Source: Alteromonas sp. C1M14
GTDB taxonomy: Bacteria > Pseudomonadota > Gammaproteobacteria > Enterobacterales > Alteromonadaceae
Direction: 5' to 3'
NCBI RefSeq assembly: GCF_018860965.1
Contig: NZ_JAHKQF010000011.1
Span: 186,001-250,000 of the forward strand
Length of the DNA stretch: 64,000 bases
The stretch's first letter is position 1; each line of letters begins with the position of its first letter. The notes below the pieces were generated by a model. The model saw only the letters and a list, made by a program, of their open reading frames with translations, had not been told where the DNA came from and did no database searches. Positions 47,755 to 57,159 of this stretch are shown here, piece after piece. The position numbers and the translations under genes are program-made.

Positions 47755-48012
47755 TTATTGCGCTAACAGCGCATCGAGTTTTTGTTGTGATTCGAGTGAG
47801 AACAAATCGTCGCATCCGCCCACAAGGGTATCGTTGATGAAAATTTGGGGAACAGTGTAGCCACCCTTCGCCCTGTCTATCATCACTTGGCGCAGTTCAG
47901 GATCTCCATCTATGGATATTTCCTCAAACGCAACGCCTTTATGTGCCAACAGTGCTTTTGCACGGTGGCAGTAAGGGCAGTGCCCTTTGGTGTAAATTTC
48001 TACTTTGCTCAC
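47755..48012 (-). CDS. grxC: Glutaredoxin 3
   Basis: Small thiol oxidoreductase, 85 aa. The active-site CPYC is at 12-15 (KGHCPYCHRAKALL). The glutathione-binding TVPQIFINDTLVGGCDDL segment has the cis-Pro and GGCDD pattern. It sits between yibN and secB, the standard order. Confidence 0.97.
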   Translation of the reverse strand: MSKVEIYTKGHCPYCHRAKALLAHKGVAFEEISIDGDPELRQVMIDRAKGGYTVPQIFINDTLVGGCDDLFSLESQQKLDALLAQ

Positions 48013-48022
48013 AACGTGCTCC

Positions 48023-48448
48023 TTATTTTGAGACCGGAAGGCTCGCCGCTGACCAGGCGTTCATACCCCCTTTGAGAACCTTTACATTCTCAAAGCCGTC
48101 TTTAAGTAATGATGCGGCTACACCGCGGGATGTACTTCCCATTGCGCATACAACAATAATGGGTTTATCTTTCACCTTTTCAAGCTTTTTAAAATCTTTT
48201 GCCCGCAGTTCTTCTGGCTTTATTTGGCGTGCGCCTAGAATATGGCCAGCTTTAAACTCTTTTTGTGAGCGTGTGTCGAAAATGACCGCATCTTCTTTAT
48301 TTATTAATAACGTGGTTTCGTGGGTGTTAACCTCTTTGACACCAGACGTGAATCCGGCAACATAGCTGTATATCAGCATAAAAAATAACGCGACCCAGGC
48401 GCCGGCTAACAACATATTATTACCGGCAAATTCTATGAGCTGTTCCAT
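48023..48448 (-). CDS. yibN: Membrane-anchored rhodanese-like protein (YibN)
   Basis: Single-domain rhodanese, 141 aa. An N-terminal membrane helix lies at about 13-32. A rhodanese fold with IFDTRSQKEFKAGHILGARQI follows, with active-site Cys101 in VCAMGSTSRG. It probably handles sulfur or redox chemistry at the inner membrane. It precedes grxC. In E. coli gpmM follows divergently; here envC comes next with nothing between. Confidence 0.93.
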   Translation of the reverse strand: MEQLIEFAGNNMLLAGAWVALFFMLIYSYVAGFTSGVKEVNTHETTLLINKEDAVIFDTRSQKEFKAGHILGARQIKPEELRAKDFKKLEKVKDKPIIVVCAMGSTSRGVAASLLKDGFENVKVLKGGMNAWSAASLPVSK

Positions 48449-48636
48449 TCCAGAAATACCCTTATGTATATGGAAGACGATAAAACGACTGCAAAGTATA
48501 TAGAAAATATTGTCAGAAACCAGCCTACGAGGGGGATGTTATCAAGGTGAATGCAGGTGAATCCTGTATTTTGTTGATATAGTATGGACTTATGAAAGCA
48601 ACGAAATGGCGATAGGCCTCTAATTAGACCTAATTT

Positions 48637-49800
48637 ATGAGTAGTCCCGAACAATATAGCGCCACCCGTATGCCCCACATCTTTATGAAACTATGTGCCT
48701 TTGTGTTGTGTGTATTGGTGTCGTCGTGGGCCGGTGCGCAAACACAAGAACAACAGAAGTTAGCCCAACTTCAAGCCGAACTGAAAGCCAGGCAAGCGAC
48801 GTTAGCGGCGAATAAAGCCAATGCTGAGGAATTGCAAGACGCCCTTAAAACGTCAGAGGTGGAAATTGGTAAGGTAGCCAAATTACTGAATAACACCACG
48901 TCGTCATTGGCTGACAACCGCACCGAACAGGCGGCGCTTAAAAAAGAGCAAGGGTCGCTTAAAGAAGCTATTTTACAGCAACAATCCTTGTTAGCCGGAC
49001 AGCTGCGCAGTGCGTTTATGGCGGGAAACTACGACTATGCAAAGATGCTGTTTTATCAAGATGAGGCAAGTTCATTTGAGCGGGTTATCACCTATTACCA
49101 ATATTTAAGCAAGGCACGGGTAAAGGCGATTAATGAGTTTAAAGATAACGTAGCGCGATTAGAAGAGGTGACAGCCCAGTTAGCCGAAAAAGCCCAGGCC
49201 CTGTCTGAGCTGGTGGCAGAACAAAAGCAACAACGCAATATCTTGCTTACACGGCAAAAAGATAGAGAACAGACGCTGAAAAAGCTCAATCAGAAAATTG
49301 CCTCTGATGCAGCAAAGGTGTCAACACTTAAACAAAATGAAGAAGCCCTAGTTCGAGCTATTGAAGAAGCGAAAAAGCGGGCGGCCGCGGCGAAAACGGT
49401 ATTGGCTGGGTTGGCGGGATACAAAGGGAAATTGCTTAAACCAGCTAACGGGCGGGTGAGAAAGTTATTTGGTTCCCGCCGCCAAGGACAGGTAAAATGG
49501 AAAGGGATCATCATTGAAGGTGCCGAAGGCAGCGCGGTGCGGGCAGTATCCCACGGTAGAGTGTTGTATTCTGATTGGTTACGGGGCTTTGGTTTAGTCA
49601 CCATTATTGATCATGGTAAAGGTTACATGAGCGTGTATGGGCATAATCAAGCTTTGCTCAAGCAGGCTGGCGATACCGTTGCCGATGGTGAAACTATTGC
49701 CTTAGTGGGGCAAAGTGGTGGCCAGAGCAATCCTAACCTTTATTTTGAGATTCGACACAAAGGCAAAGCCTTGAACCCCTCACAATGGCTGGATATATAA
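48637..49800 (+). CDS. envC: EnvC-like murein hydrolase activator
   Basis: Periplasmic activator of the AmiA/AmiB amidases during septal splitting. It is 387 aa. The signal peptide begins at the third Met (MKLCAFVLCVLVSSWAGAQ, residues 17-35), so the true start may be at 48685; no candidate has a good Shine-Dalgarno. Two long coiled coils occupy about 38-260, then a LytM/M23 domain (about 280-387). The metal His positions are lost (GGQSNPNLYFEIRHKGK, no HxH), as expected for an activator rather than a peptidase. Confidence 0.93.
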   Translation: MSSPEQYSATRMPHIFMKLCAFVLCVLVSSWAGAQTQEQQKLAQLQAELKARQATLAANKANAEELQDALKTSEVEIGKVAKLLNNTTSSLADNRTEQAALKKEQGSLKEAILQQQSLLAGQLRSAFMAGNYDYAKMLFYQDEASSFERVITYYQYLSKARVKAINEFKDNVARLEEVTAQLAEKAQALSELVAEQKQQRNILLTRQKDREQTLKKLNQKIASDAAKVSTLKQNEEALVRAIEEAKKRAAAAKTVLAGLAGYKGKLLKPANGRVRKLFGSRRQGQVKWKGIIIEGAEGSAVRAVSHGRVLYSDWLRGFGLVTIIDHGKGYMSVYGHNQALLKQAGDTVADGETIALVGQSGGQSNPNLYFEIRHKGKALNPSQWLDI

Positions 49801-49804
49801 GTTG

Positions 49805-50809
49805 ATGGATTTAATTCGTTTTCCCCGTATTCCGTTGGCATTTTTGCCGACGCCTTTAATGCCTATGCCTCGTTTGCAAGCCCATCTTGGGCCTAAATGT
49901 CCGGCACTTTTTATTAAACGGGACGATTGTACCGGGCTCGCCCAAGGGGGCAACAAAACCCGCAAGCTTGAATTCTTGCTTGGGGATGCGCTTGCCAAAA
50001 ACGCTGATGTCATCATTACCAGCGGTGCTTTGCAATCAAATCATGTGCGACAAACTGCTGCTGCATGTGCCGCCAAAGGGCTTAAATGTGTGGTGGTATT
50101 AAGTCAATCGGTGCCCCGTACATTGCCGGTTTACATCGAAAACGGCAATCTCCTGCTGGATGACATACTTGGAGCACAGGTTCATCGTGTTGATAGTGCC
50201 GACGACGTGGCGCCAACTATAAATGTGTTAGTTAACCAGTTAACCGCAGCAGGGCAGTACCCTTATGTTATTCCCACCGGAGGCTCAAATTGTGTCGGTG
50301 CGTTAGGGTATGTGAATGCAGTGCAAGAATGTATTGCCCAATGTTCGCCGCAAACAAATGGGCAGACGTATGTTGTACATGCCAGTGCCAGTGGCGGAAC
50401 CCAAGCCGGTTTAGTGGCGGGCAATGCCATGTTAGGTAATCCGTTACGGGTGGTTGGGGTCAATGTGTATAAGCAAGATAATCAAGCCGTATTGGCGAAT
50501 ATCCAATCCTTGGTGACGCAGATTCAACAAGATTGCCAACTTTCTTTTAGCGCCAAGCCTGAATTTACCCTTTGGCATGGCTATCAAGGGGAAGCGTACG
50601 GTATCCCTACTGAGGCTGGCAACCATGCGGTACTTACCTTGGCGCAACAAGAAGGAATTCTTGCTGATCCGGTTTATTCTGGGAAAGCCCTTGCTGGGTT
50701 AATGGATAAGTGTGCATCCGGGCATTTTAGTGCTGAAGATCGTGTCATATTTTTGCATACCGGCGGTGCCACTGCACTGCACGCCTATCCTGATATCCTT
50801 CATAGTTAA
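49805..50809 (+). CDS. dcyD: D-cysteine desulfhydrase / ACC deaminase-family PLP enzyme
   Basis: Fold-type II PLP enzyme of 334 aa, closest by eye to D-cysteine desulfhydrase, which breaks D-cysteine into pyruvate, ammonia and sulfide. The PLP lysine is Lys51 (LAQGGNKTRKLEFLL). SGALQSNHVRQTAAACAA binds substrate carboxylate, and ASGGTQAGL binds phosphate. Relatives include ACC deaminase and cysteate sulfo-lyase, which motifs alone do not exclude. The ATG directly follows a TTG and is 4 nt after envC. It separates envC from the yibQ-like gene, which are adjacent in E. coli. Confidence 0.82.
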   Translation: MDLIRFPRIPLAFLPTPLMPMPRLQAHLGPKCPALFIKRDDCTGLAQGGNKTRKLEFLLGDALAKNADVIITSGALQSNHVRQTAAACAAKGLKCVVVLSQSVPRTLPVYIENGNLLLDDILGAQVHRVDSADDVAPTINVLVNQLTAAGQYPYVIPTGGSNCVGALGYVNAVQECIAQCSPQTNGQTYVVHASASGGTQAGLVAGNAMLGNPLRVVGVNVYKQDNQAVLANIQSLVTQIQQDCQLSFSAKPEFTLWHGYQGEAYGIPTEAGNHAVLTLAQQEGILADPVYSGKALAGLMDKCASGHFSAEDRVIFLHTGGATALHAYPDILHS

Positions 50810-50976
50810 CAACCGTTGTGCTTCAAAGGTAACGAGCCCTAAGTGGCAGAAAAGTTAAATAAAAATGCGGTTGTAAATTTAAATGTCAATGAAGGGCTGT
50901 TATGCTCGCTATGAATGCAGTTAACCACTGAAACAGCCTAAATAGCATTAAGGCAATAACCACAATTATAATAGGC

Positions 50977-51810
50977 GTGCGCTTGCTAAAAATTTGTTTG
51001 CTCAAAAAAACTCAACGTCAGTGGACTGACCGGTTAGCGTTGTTTTTGAGTGTGTTGCTTACACTCTTCTGTCTTCCTGTTGTGGCCGCTGCTACGGAGC
51101 CCAAAATTGTCTTGATTATTGATGATATCGGGCATCGCGACTCAGACCATAGGGCGCTGGAACTCCCTAAAGAAGTGACCTTCTCAATCCTTCCCGATGC
51201 TCCATTAACCAAGGAATTATCTGAATTGGCCCATGCCCAAGGCCGAGACATCATGTTGCACATGCCCATGGAGTCTTTTGATGGTCAGGCCATGGGGCCT
51301 GACGGATTGAAAGTGGGGATGTACGAAGCGCAAATGGAAGCTTTATTCGAACGGGCATTAAACAGCGTACCTTATGCCATCGGTGTGAATAATCATATGG
51401 GCAGTCGATTAACTAGCTTAGCCGCCCCCATGCACATCTTGATGGCAATGATAAAAACCCATAACTTGTTTTTTATCGACAGCCGTACCTCACCCCAAAC
51501 AGTGGCTGAAGAAGCCGCTTTAAGTGCGGGGATCCCGGCGGCAAGACGGCATGTTTTCTTAGATCATGAGCGTACCCAAGCTGCAATGGAACGGGAATAT
51601 AAGCGCTTGTTAGTGATGGCTAGGCAGCAAGGGGTTGCGGTGGCCATTGCCCATCCTCATCCTGCTACGTTGCGGTTTTTACAAAGTAAATTACCGAATT
51701 TACAAGCTCAAGGTATACGTCTGGCCACTGTCAGCGACCTATTCAGCCCCCGGCCGAGTATGATGGCTGAACGCAAAAAGCGAGATTTACCGCTGGCGGC
51801 GCCTAAATAA
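50977..51810 (+). CDS. yibQ: Divergent polysaccharide deacetylase family protein (YibQ-like)
   Basis: Periplasmic protein of 277 aa from the DUF610/PF04748 family. A signal peptide lies at about 21-38 (LALFLSVLLTLFCLPVVAAA). Deacetylase-like motifs are LIIDDIGHRDSDH (double Asp), MLHMPMES, GVNNHMGS and VAIAHPHPATLRFL, with the metal-type Asp and His residues kept. The substrate is unknown; its regular neighbour EnvC suggests peptidoglycan work. The start is a GTG. Confidence 0.9.
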   Translation: MRLLKICLLKKTQRQWTDRLALFLSVLLTLFCLPVVAAATEPKIVLIIDDIGHRDSDHRALELPKEVTFSILPDAPLTKELSELAHAQGRDIMLHMPMESFDGQAMGPDGLKVGMYEAQMEALFERALNSVPYAIGVNNHMGSRLTSLAAPMHILMAMIKTHNLFFIDSRTSPQTVAEEAALSAGIPAARRHVFLDHERTQAAMEREYKRLLVMARQQGVAVAIAHPHPATLRFLQSKLPNLQAQGIRLATVSDLFSPRPSMMAERKKRDLPLAAPK

Positions 51811-51890
51811 TATGTAAAATTTGCCATTGATGTTTTAACTTTGGCTCGTATTGATATATTATAACGTCCCTTTCACTGGCGAGTGGTAGA

Positions 51891-52319
51891 ATGTCGCAAA
51901 TTCAGGACAATACTAATCCGAATAAACTAGACCGTGCAGGTATCTGGATATCTGGGCTGTGTGCTGTGCATTGTTTGGCTTTGCCTGTTTTATTGCCGCT
52001 TTTGCCGCTACTTGGCGCAACCTTTTTTGCACAAGTTTGGTTTGAGCGTACCATTTTAAGCATTTCAATGCTTATTGGTGGGGTAGCACTTACCAGCGGC
52101 GCAATGCGTTACCATGGTCAATACTATCCGCTAGTCCTGCTATTTACCGGTGGGACCATCTATTGGTTCAAGGATATCTTTGGCCACCATTACGAACCCT
52201 TCACCATTGCCATCGGGGCTCTATTGATTGTCACCGGGCATTGGATCAACATGCGTCTTTGCCGGCAATGTCGGTGCTGTAATAGCAGCGTGTTCTCTGC
52301 CCAAGCGGCTAATAAATAG
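51891..52319 (+). CDS. MerC-domain membrane protein
   Basis: Protein of 142 aa with four predicted membrane helices. MerC-type proteins carry mercuric or other metal ions across the inner membrane. The CAVHC pair at 24-28 (GLCAVHCLALPVL) is the MerC metal motif. A second cysteine cluster lies at the C-terminus (MRLCRQCRCCNSS). No other mer gene is nearby, so it is not part of a mercury operon. It probably belongs to the chromosomal MerC-domain group of unknown role, with metal binding plausible. Confidence 0.85.
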   Translation: MSQIQDNTNPNKLDRAGIWISGLCAVHCLALPVLLPLLPLLGATFFAQVWFERTILSISMLIGGVALTSGAMRYHGQYYPLVLLFTGGTIYWFKDIFGHHYEPFTIAIGALLIVTGHWINMRLCRQCRCCNSSVFSAQAANK

Positions 52320-52328
52320 CGCCATCAA

Positions 52329-53018
52329 TTAACCTAATGTTGCTAGGGCTAGCGCCGGTCGATTGGTAAAAATACCATCTGCGCCCCACTTTTTTAGTAA
52401 TTGCATATCTAGCGGGTGATCCACCGTGTAAACATAGGCCTTATATCCCTTTGCTTTAATCTCTTCTATGTAGGTCTGTTCGGCTACGTCTAGGGCAATA
52501 TTAATCGACCATGGAGTAAATGGCTCGGCGAAGCTTAAGGCATTGACATCAAAACTTGCGGTTAACAAAGCAATATTGAGTGTGGGACGCAGCTGTTTAA
52601 TGGCCCAAAGCCAGTGATGATTGAATGACGAAATAATGATTTCGTCAACGGCTTTGCCACTTTCAATACAGGCGGTGTCGAAAGCCGCTAGCCAACGCTC
52701 AACGCTATCGAGGTGTTTGATTTCAATGTTACACAGCATACCGGGTGGGGCAACGCTTAGTACTTCTTGTAGCAGAGGAATGGGTTGCTGATTACCCGCA
52801 TCAAGGGTGCGTATGTAGGCAAGTGTCTTATCCTGAACCAAACCTACCCCGTTTGTGGTTCTATCCAGTCGACGGTCATGAATGATAACAATGTCATTGT
52901 CGACTTGGCGGGCATCAAACTCAATACCATGAACACCCGCTTTAACCGCCAGCTCAAATGCCTGTAAGGTATTTTCCGGCGCCTCTTTACTGGCACCTCT
53001 ATGGGCAAAGACGCGCAT
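52329..53018 (-). CDS. ugpQ: Glycerophosphodiester phosphodiesterase
   Basis: Cytoplasmic GDPD hydrolysing deacylated phospholipid headgroup diesters to glycerol-3-phosphate and an alcohol. It is 229 aa with no signal peptide. Motifs: FAHRGASKEAPENTLQAF, GIEFDARQVDNDIVIIHDRRLDRTTNG (metal Glu/Asp and catalytic His), LLCNIEIK, and YVYTVDHPLD, GADGIFTNRP at the end. It abuts the EamA gene downstream with no gap. Confidence 0.94.
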   Translation of the reverse strand: MRVFAHRGASKEAPENTLQAFELAVKAGVHGIEFDARQVDNDIVIIHDRRLDRTTNGVGLVQDKTLAYIRTLDAGNQQPIPLLQEVLSVAPPGMLCNIEIKHLDSVERWLAAFDTACIESGKAVDEIIISSFNHHWLWAIKQLRPTLNIALLTASFDVNALSFAEPFTPWSINIALDVAEQTYIEEIKAKGYKAYVYTVDHPLDMQLLKKWGADGIFTNRPALALATLG

Positions 53019-53891
53019 TTATGCTTTCCGATTATGCAATTTTTGCGCGTTCATGGTTTCGTACAATGACGCTGACGTTACTAAAATACCACCGATAAGG
53101 GCTTTAATGCCGGGTGATTCATTTAATAAAATAATTGCAAGAATTACCCCATACATGGGCTGCATACAGGCAATAAGCGAAAAGGTTTTCGCGCGCAGAT
53201 AAATCAATGCGCTAGCGACCATGGCATGGGGAAGGGCAGTAAAGGCAGTGCCTAATAGCACCAGCAACAACCAAGTGTGTTGGTCCGCAACGTAAAAGTC
53301 ATGGCTAGCAAATGGCAACAAACATAACGCCGCCACCAAAATTTGCCAGGTCATGGCCTTAGCGCCGGAATAATGCGAAAAGTACTGTCGATGAAGTAAA
53401 TTTCTAAATGCATACAAAAATGCTGAAACCACGCCGGTTAAAACACCTAAGGTCACTTCGTTTTCAAGGGAAATTTCCGGCACCAGTAACCCGACGCCAA
53501 TAAACACCGCCATTGCGCTGAAAATATCCTGCCATACCAGTTTTATTTTTTCGAACATAGGTTCGATAAGTACGGTGATCACCGGAAAGGTAAAGAGGGC
53601 GATCATGCCTACGGCAACGCCTGCAAATTGCATTGCCGCGAAATATGTGACCCAGTGGACGGCCATGAGAACACCTAACAGCGTGGCCAAAGCGTAATCT
53701 TTTGGTTTGTTTAGAAACAGAGATTCGCCGGTAAATCGTAGAAAAATGGCCAAGGCAATACAGGCAAATACCGAGCGGCCCAAGGTAATGTCAGTGGCAT
53801 TCAATGGAATGATACTGGCAAAAAGTCCGGTGCCGCCGAGCAGGATAACGGTGATATGAAGCGTTATCAGACTTCGTTTAACAGGATCCAT
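53019..53891 (-). CDS. DMT-superfamily (EamA) transporter
   Basis: Inner-membrane transporter of 290 aa with about ten predicted helices in two EamA repeats. Repeat 1 contains ITLGRSVFACIALAIFLRF and LATLLGVLMAVHWVTYFAAMQFAGVAVGMIALFTFPV. Repeat 2 contains GVVSAFLYAFRNLLHR and LIACMQPMYGVILAIILLNE. The substrate is unknown; many relatives export amino acids or metabolites. Its stop adjoins the ugpQ ATG and psd ends 3 bp upstream, so all three are likely co-transcribed. Confidence 0.9.
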   Translation of the reverse strand: MDPVKRSLITLHITVILLGGTGLFASIIPLNATDITLGRSVFACIALAIFLRFTGESLFLNKPKDYALATLLGVLMAVHWVTYFAAMQFAGVAVGMIALFTFPVITVLIEPMFEKIKLVWQDIFSAMAVFIGVGLLVPEISLENEVTLGVLTGVVSAFLYAFRNLLHRQYFSHYSGAKAMTWQILVAALCLLPFASHDFYVADQHTWLLLVLLGTAFTALPHAMVASALIYLRAKTFSLIACMQPMYGVILAIILLNESPGIKALIGGILVTSASLYETMNAQKLHNRKA

Positions 53892-53894
53892 CCG

Positions 53895-54767
53895 CTATAC
53901 GTGTTCAGAAGTAGCAACACGGGCGAAAGGCTCTCCTAATCGGGTCACCATGCCCGCAGTCATCGCTTCAAACTCAATACTGTCTTTTTCAAAACAGACA
54001 ACAATGGTGGAACCTAACTTGAAACGCCCCATTTCGTCGCCTTTTTCAAGCATAACGCTGGCTTCACTGTCATTATCATATTGCCAATGTTGTACGTTCT
54101 TACCGGCAGGGGGCGTTACGGTGCCAGACCAAACTGTCTCGATACTCGCCACAATAGTTGCACCGACTAATACCATGGCCATTTTACCCACCGGGGTATC
54201 GAAAAACGCAATAACGCGTTCGTTGCGGGCAAAGAGCCCGGGAATATTTTGTGCGGTAAGGGGGTTTACCGAAAACAAATCCCCAGGTACATACACCATA
54301 TCGGTAAGTGTGCCCGCCACAGGCATATGTATACGATGATAATCTTTCGGAGAAAGATAAACCGTAGCAAACTTACCGTCTTTAAAGCTTTTGGCCAGGT
54401 CCGGCTTGCCACCCAGTAATGTGGTTAGGCTGTAATCATGACCTTTAGCTTGGAAAATACTATCGTGCTGAATATCACCAAACTGACTCACCGCGCCATC
54501 GACAGCATGAACTAACACATCATCGCCCTCAGTGATATGACGTGCTTCTGGCGCTAGGGCCCGAGTGAAAAAGGCATTGAAGGTTTTATAGTGCGAGGGA
54601 TCTTGGTGTAAGGCTTCACTCATATCCACATTGAAACGCTTGATAAACAGTTTAATCGCCGCTGTGGTAATACCGCCAGCTTCAGCAGCCGCGAACTTAC
54701 CCACTAAGCGGGATAAAAAATGTTTTGGTAAAATGTATTGTAAGTTAACTTTCAACCAGTCGAGCAC
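53895..54767 (-). CDS. psd: Phosphatidylserine decarboxylase
   Basis: Makes phosphatidylethanolamine at the inner membrane. It is synthesised as a proenzyme that self-cleaves at LGST (FKLGSTIVVCFE, about residues 253-256) to form the pyruvoyl group. It is 290 aa. Other family motifs are NAFFTRALAPEARHI, DGAVSQFG, LSPKDYHRIHMPVAGT and FARNERV. It heads psd-eamA-ugpQ and lies downstream of rsgA in the same direction, as in the E. coli orn-rsgA-psd cluster. Confidence 0.96.
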   Translation of the reverse strand: MLDWLKVNLQYILPKHFLSRLVGKFAAAEAGGITTAAIKLFIKRFNVDMSEALHQDPSHYKTFNAFFTRALAPEARHITEGDDVLVHAVDGAVSQFGDIQHDSIFQAKGHDYSLTTLLGGKPDLAKSFKDGKFATVYLSPKDYHRIHMPVAGTLTDMVYVPGDLFSVNPLTAQNIPGLFARNERVIAFFDTPVGKMAMVLVGATIVASIETVWSGTVTPPAGKNVQHWQYDNDSEASVMLEKGDEMGRFKLGSTIVVCFEKDSIEFEAMTAGMVTRLGEPFARVATSEHV

Positions 54768-54890
54768 ACAAACTCCAAATCAGTATAAATCGATGTTAGG
54801 GCGGATTGTACCTTAGTCAGACCCAAAGGTGTTCCAATTTCCGGTTATTGACCATCAGCTATCGGTATAAGCATGGATGTAAATCGCGGT

Positions 54891-55952
54891 TTAGTACGAC
54901 TTGGTGTAGCTGGGCCTTTGCTCATCCATATTGGATAAAATTTTGTGATAACTGGCATAGCGGGCTTCATTGATTTCACCCTCTTCTACGGCTTGTCTAA
55001 GCAAACAGCCTGGATCATTTAAATGTTTGCAGTCGCGAAATTTACAACCACCGAGGTACTCTCTAAATTCGATAAATCCCCAAGTGATGCGCTCTACAGG
55101 CATGTGCCACAAACTAAACTCCCTTACGCCGGGGGAGTCGATGAGATCGCCGCCAGCAGGAAAATGCAGCAGTTTGGCAGCGGTGGTGGTGTGTTGACCT
55201 AGCCCTGATGAATCAGAGATATCACCGACAATTTCTTCTGCATCCGGTAGGATTTGATTAATGAGACTGGATTTACCTACGCCTGACTGGCCCACAAAAA
55301 CACTGACCTTGTCATCTAGGCAGGCGTTTAAGTTCTCGATTCCTTCTCGGGTTTTGCAACTGGTATAAAGCACTGGGTAACCGAGGGACTCGTAGGTCTT
55401 CAACGCAGCCTTCACCGTTTCGAGGGCCTCTGATGACAGTAATTCGGTTTTATTGAGCACGATAATGGGAGAAATCCCAATGTCTTCACAGGCCACCAAG
55501 TAGCGATCGATAATATTCAACGATAAGTCAGGTTTGACGGCACTGACGACAATAATTTGGTCAATGTTAGCGGCAATGGGTTTTACGCCGTCGTAAAAGT
55601 CTGGGCGGGTAAGTACCGAGCGCCTGTCTTTGACGATTTCAATGACCCCATTGCTGCCTTTTTCGTCGCCCTTGTCAAATAATACATCGTCGCCACACAC
55701 CACCGACTCAATGGTACGGCGAATATGACAACGATAAACACCACCGGATTCATCTTCCACATCGGCATGTTTGCCAAATCGGCCAACCACCCGGCCTGGT
55801 AGCAGTTGTGTTTTGTCTATCTGTTGTTTATTGTCACCGTCTTTATTACCTAAACGACGGACGCGATTTGCTGCCACCTGACGTTTTTGTTTATGGGTGA
55901 GTTTTGGTTTTTTGGCCACGATTTCCTGCGCAGTTAACGTATACTTGGTCAA
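54891..55952 (-). CDS. rsgA: Ribosome small-subunit GTPase RsgA
   Basis: Circularly permuted GTPase that helps late 30S maturation. It is 353 aa. An N-terminal OB fold (about 40-115) follows a basic leader with [12 protein letters not shown]. GTPase motifs occur in permuted order: NKTE (G4), [12 protein letters not shown] (G1), then DSPGVREF (G3). The C-terminal zinc motif is in [15 protein letters not shown]. It is divergent from orn by 51 bp, the conserved arrangement. Confidence 0.96.
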   Translation of the reverse strand: MTKYTLTAQEIVAKKPKLTHKQKRQVAANRVRRLGNKDGDNKQQIDKTQLLPGRVVGRFGKHADVEDESGGVYRCHIRRTIESVVCGDDVLFDKGDEKGSNGVIEIVKDRRSVLTRPDFYDGVKPIAANIDQIIVVSAVKPDLSLNIIDRYLVACEDIGISPIIVLNKTELLSSEALETVKAALKTYESLGYPVLYTSCKTREGIENLNACLDDKVSVFVGQSGVGKSSLINQILPDAEEIVGDISDSSGLGQHTTTAAKLLHFPAGGDLIDSPGVREFSLWHMPVERITWGFIEFREYLGGCKFRDCKHLNDPGCLLRQAVEEGEINEARYASYHKILSNMDEQRPSYTKSY

Positions 55953-56003
55953 TAATACCGTTTGTCAGGCCGTGGTGCTACGGTAAACACGAGGAATAAT
56001 AGA

Positions 56004-56549
56004 ATGTGTAAGAACGACGCGAATTTAGTGTGGATCGATATGGAAATGACCGGGCTCGATCCTGAAACCTGTAAAGTATTAGAAATTGCCACCATTGTGA
56101 CTGACGCCCAGTTAAATGTGTTGGCCGAAGGGCCAGTGATTGCCGTTCATCAAAGCGACGCGATTTTAGATGGAATGGACGAATGGTGTACCCGGGTGCA
56201 TGGTGAAAGTGGATTAACCGCTCGGTGCCGCCAAAGCACCATTAATGAAGCGCAAGCCTCGGCCCAAACGATTGAATTTTTATCTAACTATGTGGATGCG
56301 GGTAAATCCCCTCTGTGCGGTAATACCATCGGCCAAGACAGACGTTTCATGGTGAAATACATGCCGGAACTGGAAGCTTACTTCCACTACCGTAGTGTGG
56401 ATGTCAGCACCATTAAGGAACTCGTAAAACGTTGGCAACCTGCCATTCTTGACGGTTTCGAAAAAAAGGGCGTTCATCTAGCGTTAGACGATATTCGTGA
56501 ATCTATCGCGGAAATGAAATATTACCGTGAAAAAGTGTTTACAATTTAA
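56004..56549 (+). CDS. orn: Oligoribonuclease
   Basis: DEDDh 3'-5' exonuclease that degrades 2-5 nt RNA, including pGpG from c-di-GMP turnover. From [19 protein letters not shown] it is 181 aa, identical in length to E. coli Orn. Catalytic residues lie in WIDMEMTG (DxE), [10 protein letters not shown] and [24 protein letters not shown] lies 8 nt upstream of this ATG. The frame opens 14 codons earlier, but that extension is not family-like. Confidence 0.97.
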   Translation: MCKNDANLVWIDMEMTGLDPETCKVLEIATIVTDAQLNVLAEGPVIAVHQSDAILDGMDEWCTRVHGESGLTARCRQSTINEAQASAQTIEFLSNYVDAGKSPLCGNTIGQDRRFMVKYMPELEAYFHYRSVDVSTIKELVKRWQPAILDGFEKKGVHLALDDIRESIAEMKYYREKVFTI

Positions 56550-56588
56550 ACGAAATGCCGTCAGTTAAGAAAAAAAACAAATAAAGTG

Positions 56589-56616
56589 TTGCGCATCCCG
56601 CTAATTTTTGTAAAAT
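56589..56616 (+). promoter_or_regulatory. Promoter of the tRNA-Gly pair
   Basis: TTGCGC (-35), 16-bp spacer, TAAAAT (-10), followed by a GCGC discriminator. GC-rich discriminators are typical of stable-RNA promoters under stringent control. Confidence 0.6.
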
Positions 56617-56710
56617 GCGCACCACTTTTGCGAAGACCTCATTATGTTGCCAAGCAGATAGGTCAAAAAGTAGCGCTACCTTGCAACTATGCACTGATAG
56701 CTCAAATTAT

Positions 56711-56786
56711 GCGGGAATAGCTCAGTTGGTAGAGCACAACCTTGCCAAGGTTGGGGTCGCGAGTTCGAATCTCGTTTCCCGCTCCA
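56711..56786 (+). tRNA. glyV: tRNA-Gly(GCC), copy 1
   Basis: A 76-nt cloverleaf with acceptor GCGGGAA/TTCCCGC, D-arm AGCTCAGTTGGTAGAGC, anticodon GCC in CTTGCCAAG, T-arm GTTCGAATC and encoded TCCA end. The gene symbol follows the E. coli GCC family and is only indicative. Confidence 0.97.
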
Positions 56787-56862
56787 ATTTGCTACTTAAA
56801 TTCGTACTAGGCTAACATTTCTTACCATCTTCACGGTTTAGATAGCCAGCGCAAAAGATAAT

Positions 56863-56938
56863 GCGGGAATAGCTCAGTTGGTAGAGCACAACCTTGCCAA
56901 GGTTGGGGTCGCGAGTTCGAATCTCGTTTCCCGCTCCA
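56863..56938 (+). tRNA. glyW: tRNA-Gly(GCC), copy 2
   Basis: Identical in sequence to copy 1, starting 152 bp downstream in the same direction, so the two are probably processed from one transcript. The gene symbol follows the E. coli GCC family and is only indicative. Confidence 0.97.
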
Positions 56939-57159
56939 ATTTTTCATACCTCTTTACCGTTTAATTCCATTTCTACGCTTTCATTGTCTTTGCTGACTTG
57001 TGTTGATTGCTTACGCCTTTTTTTCGGGTTTGGGTGTCATTGCTTTTCTGTATTTGTAAGGGTAATCTAACTGGTCAAACCAGAGGGTCGTGTTAGCCGC
57101 CCTTGAAACCCTACCCCATGATGTGACGCACATTGATGGGAACAATAATAAGACACCAT

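Noticed and set aside
56640..56710. Possible decayed tRNA before tRNA-Gly copy 1 (GATAGCTCA fragment)
   Set aside because: Only a 9-nt D-arm-like match; no acceptor or T-arm.
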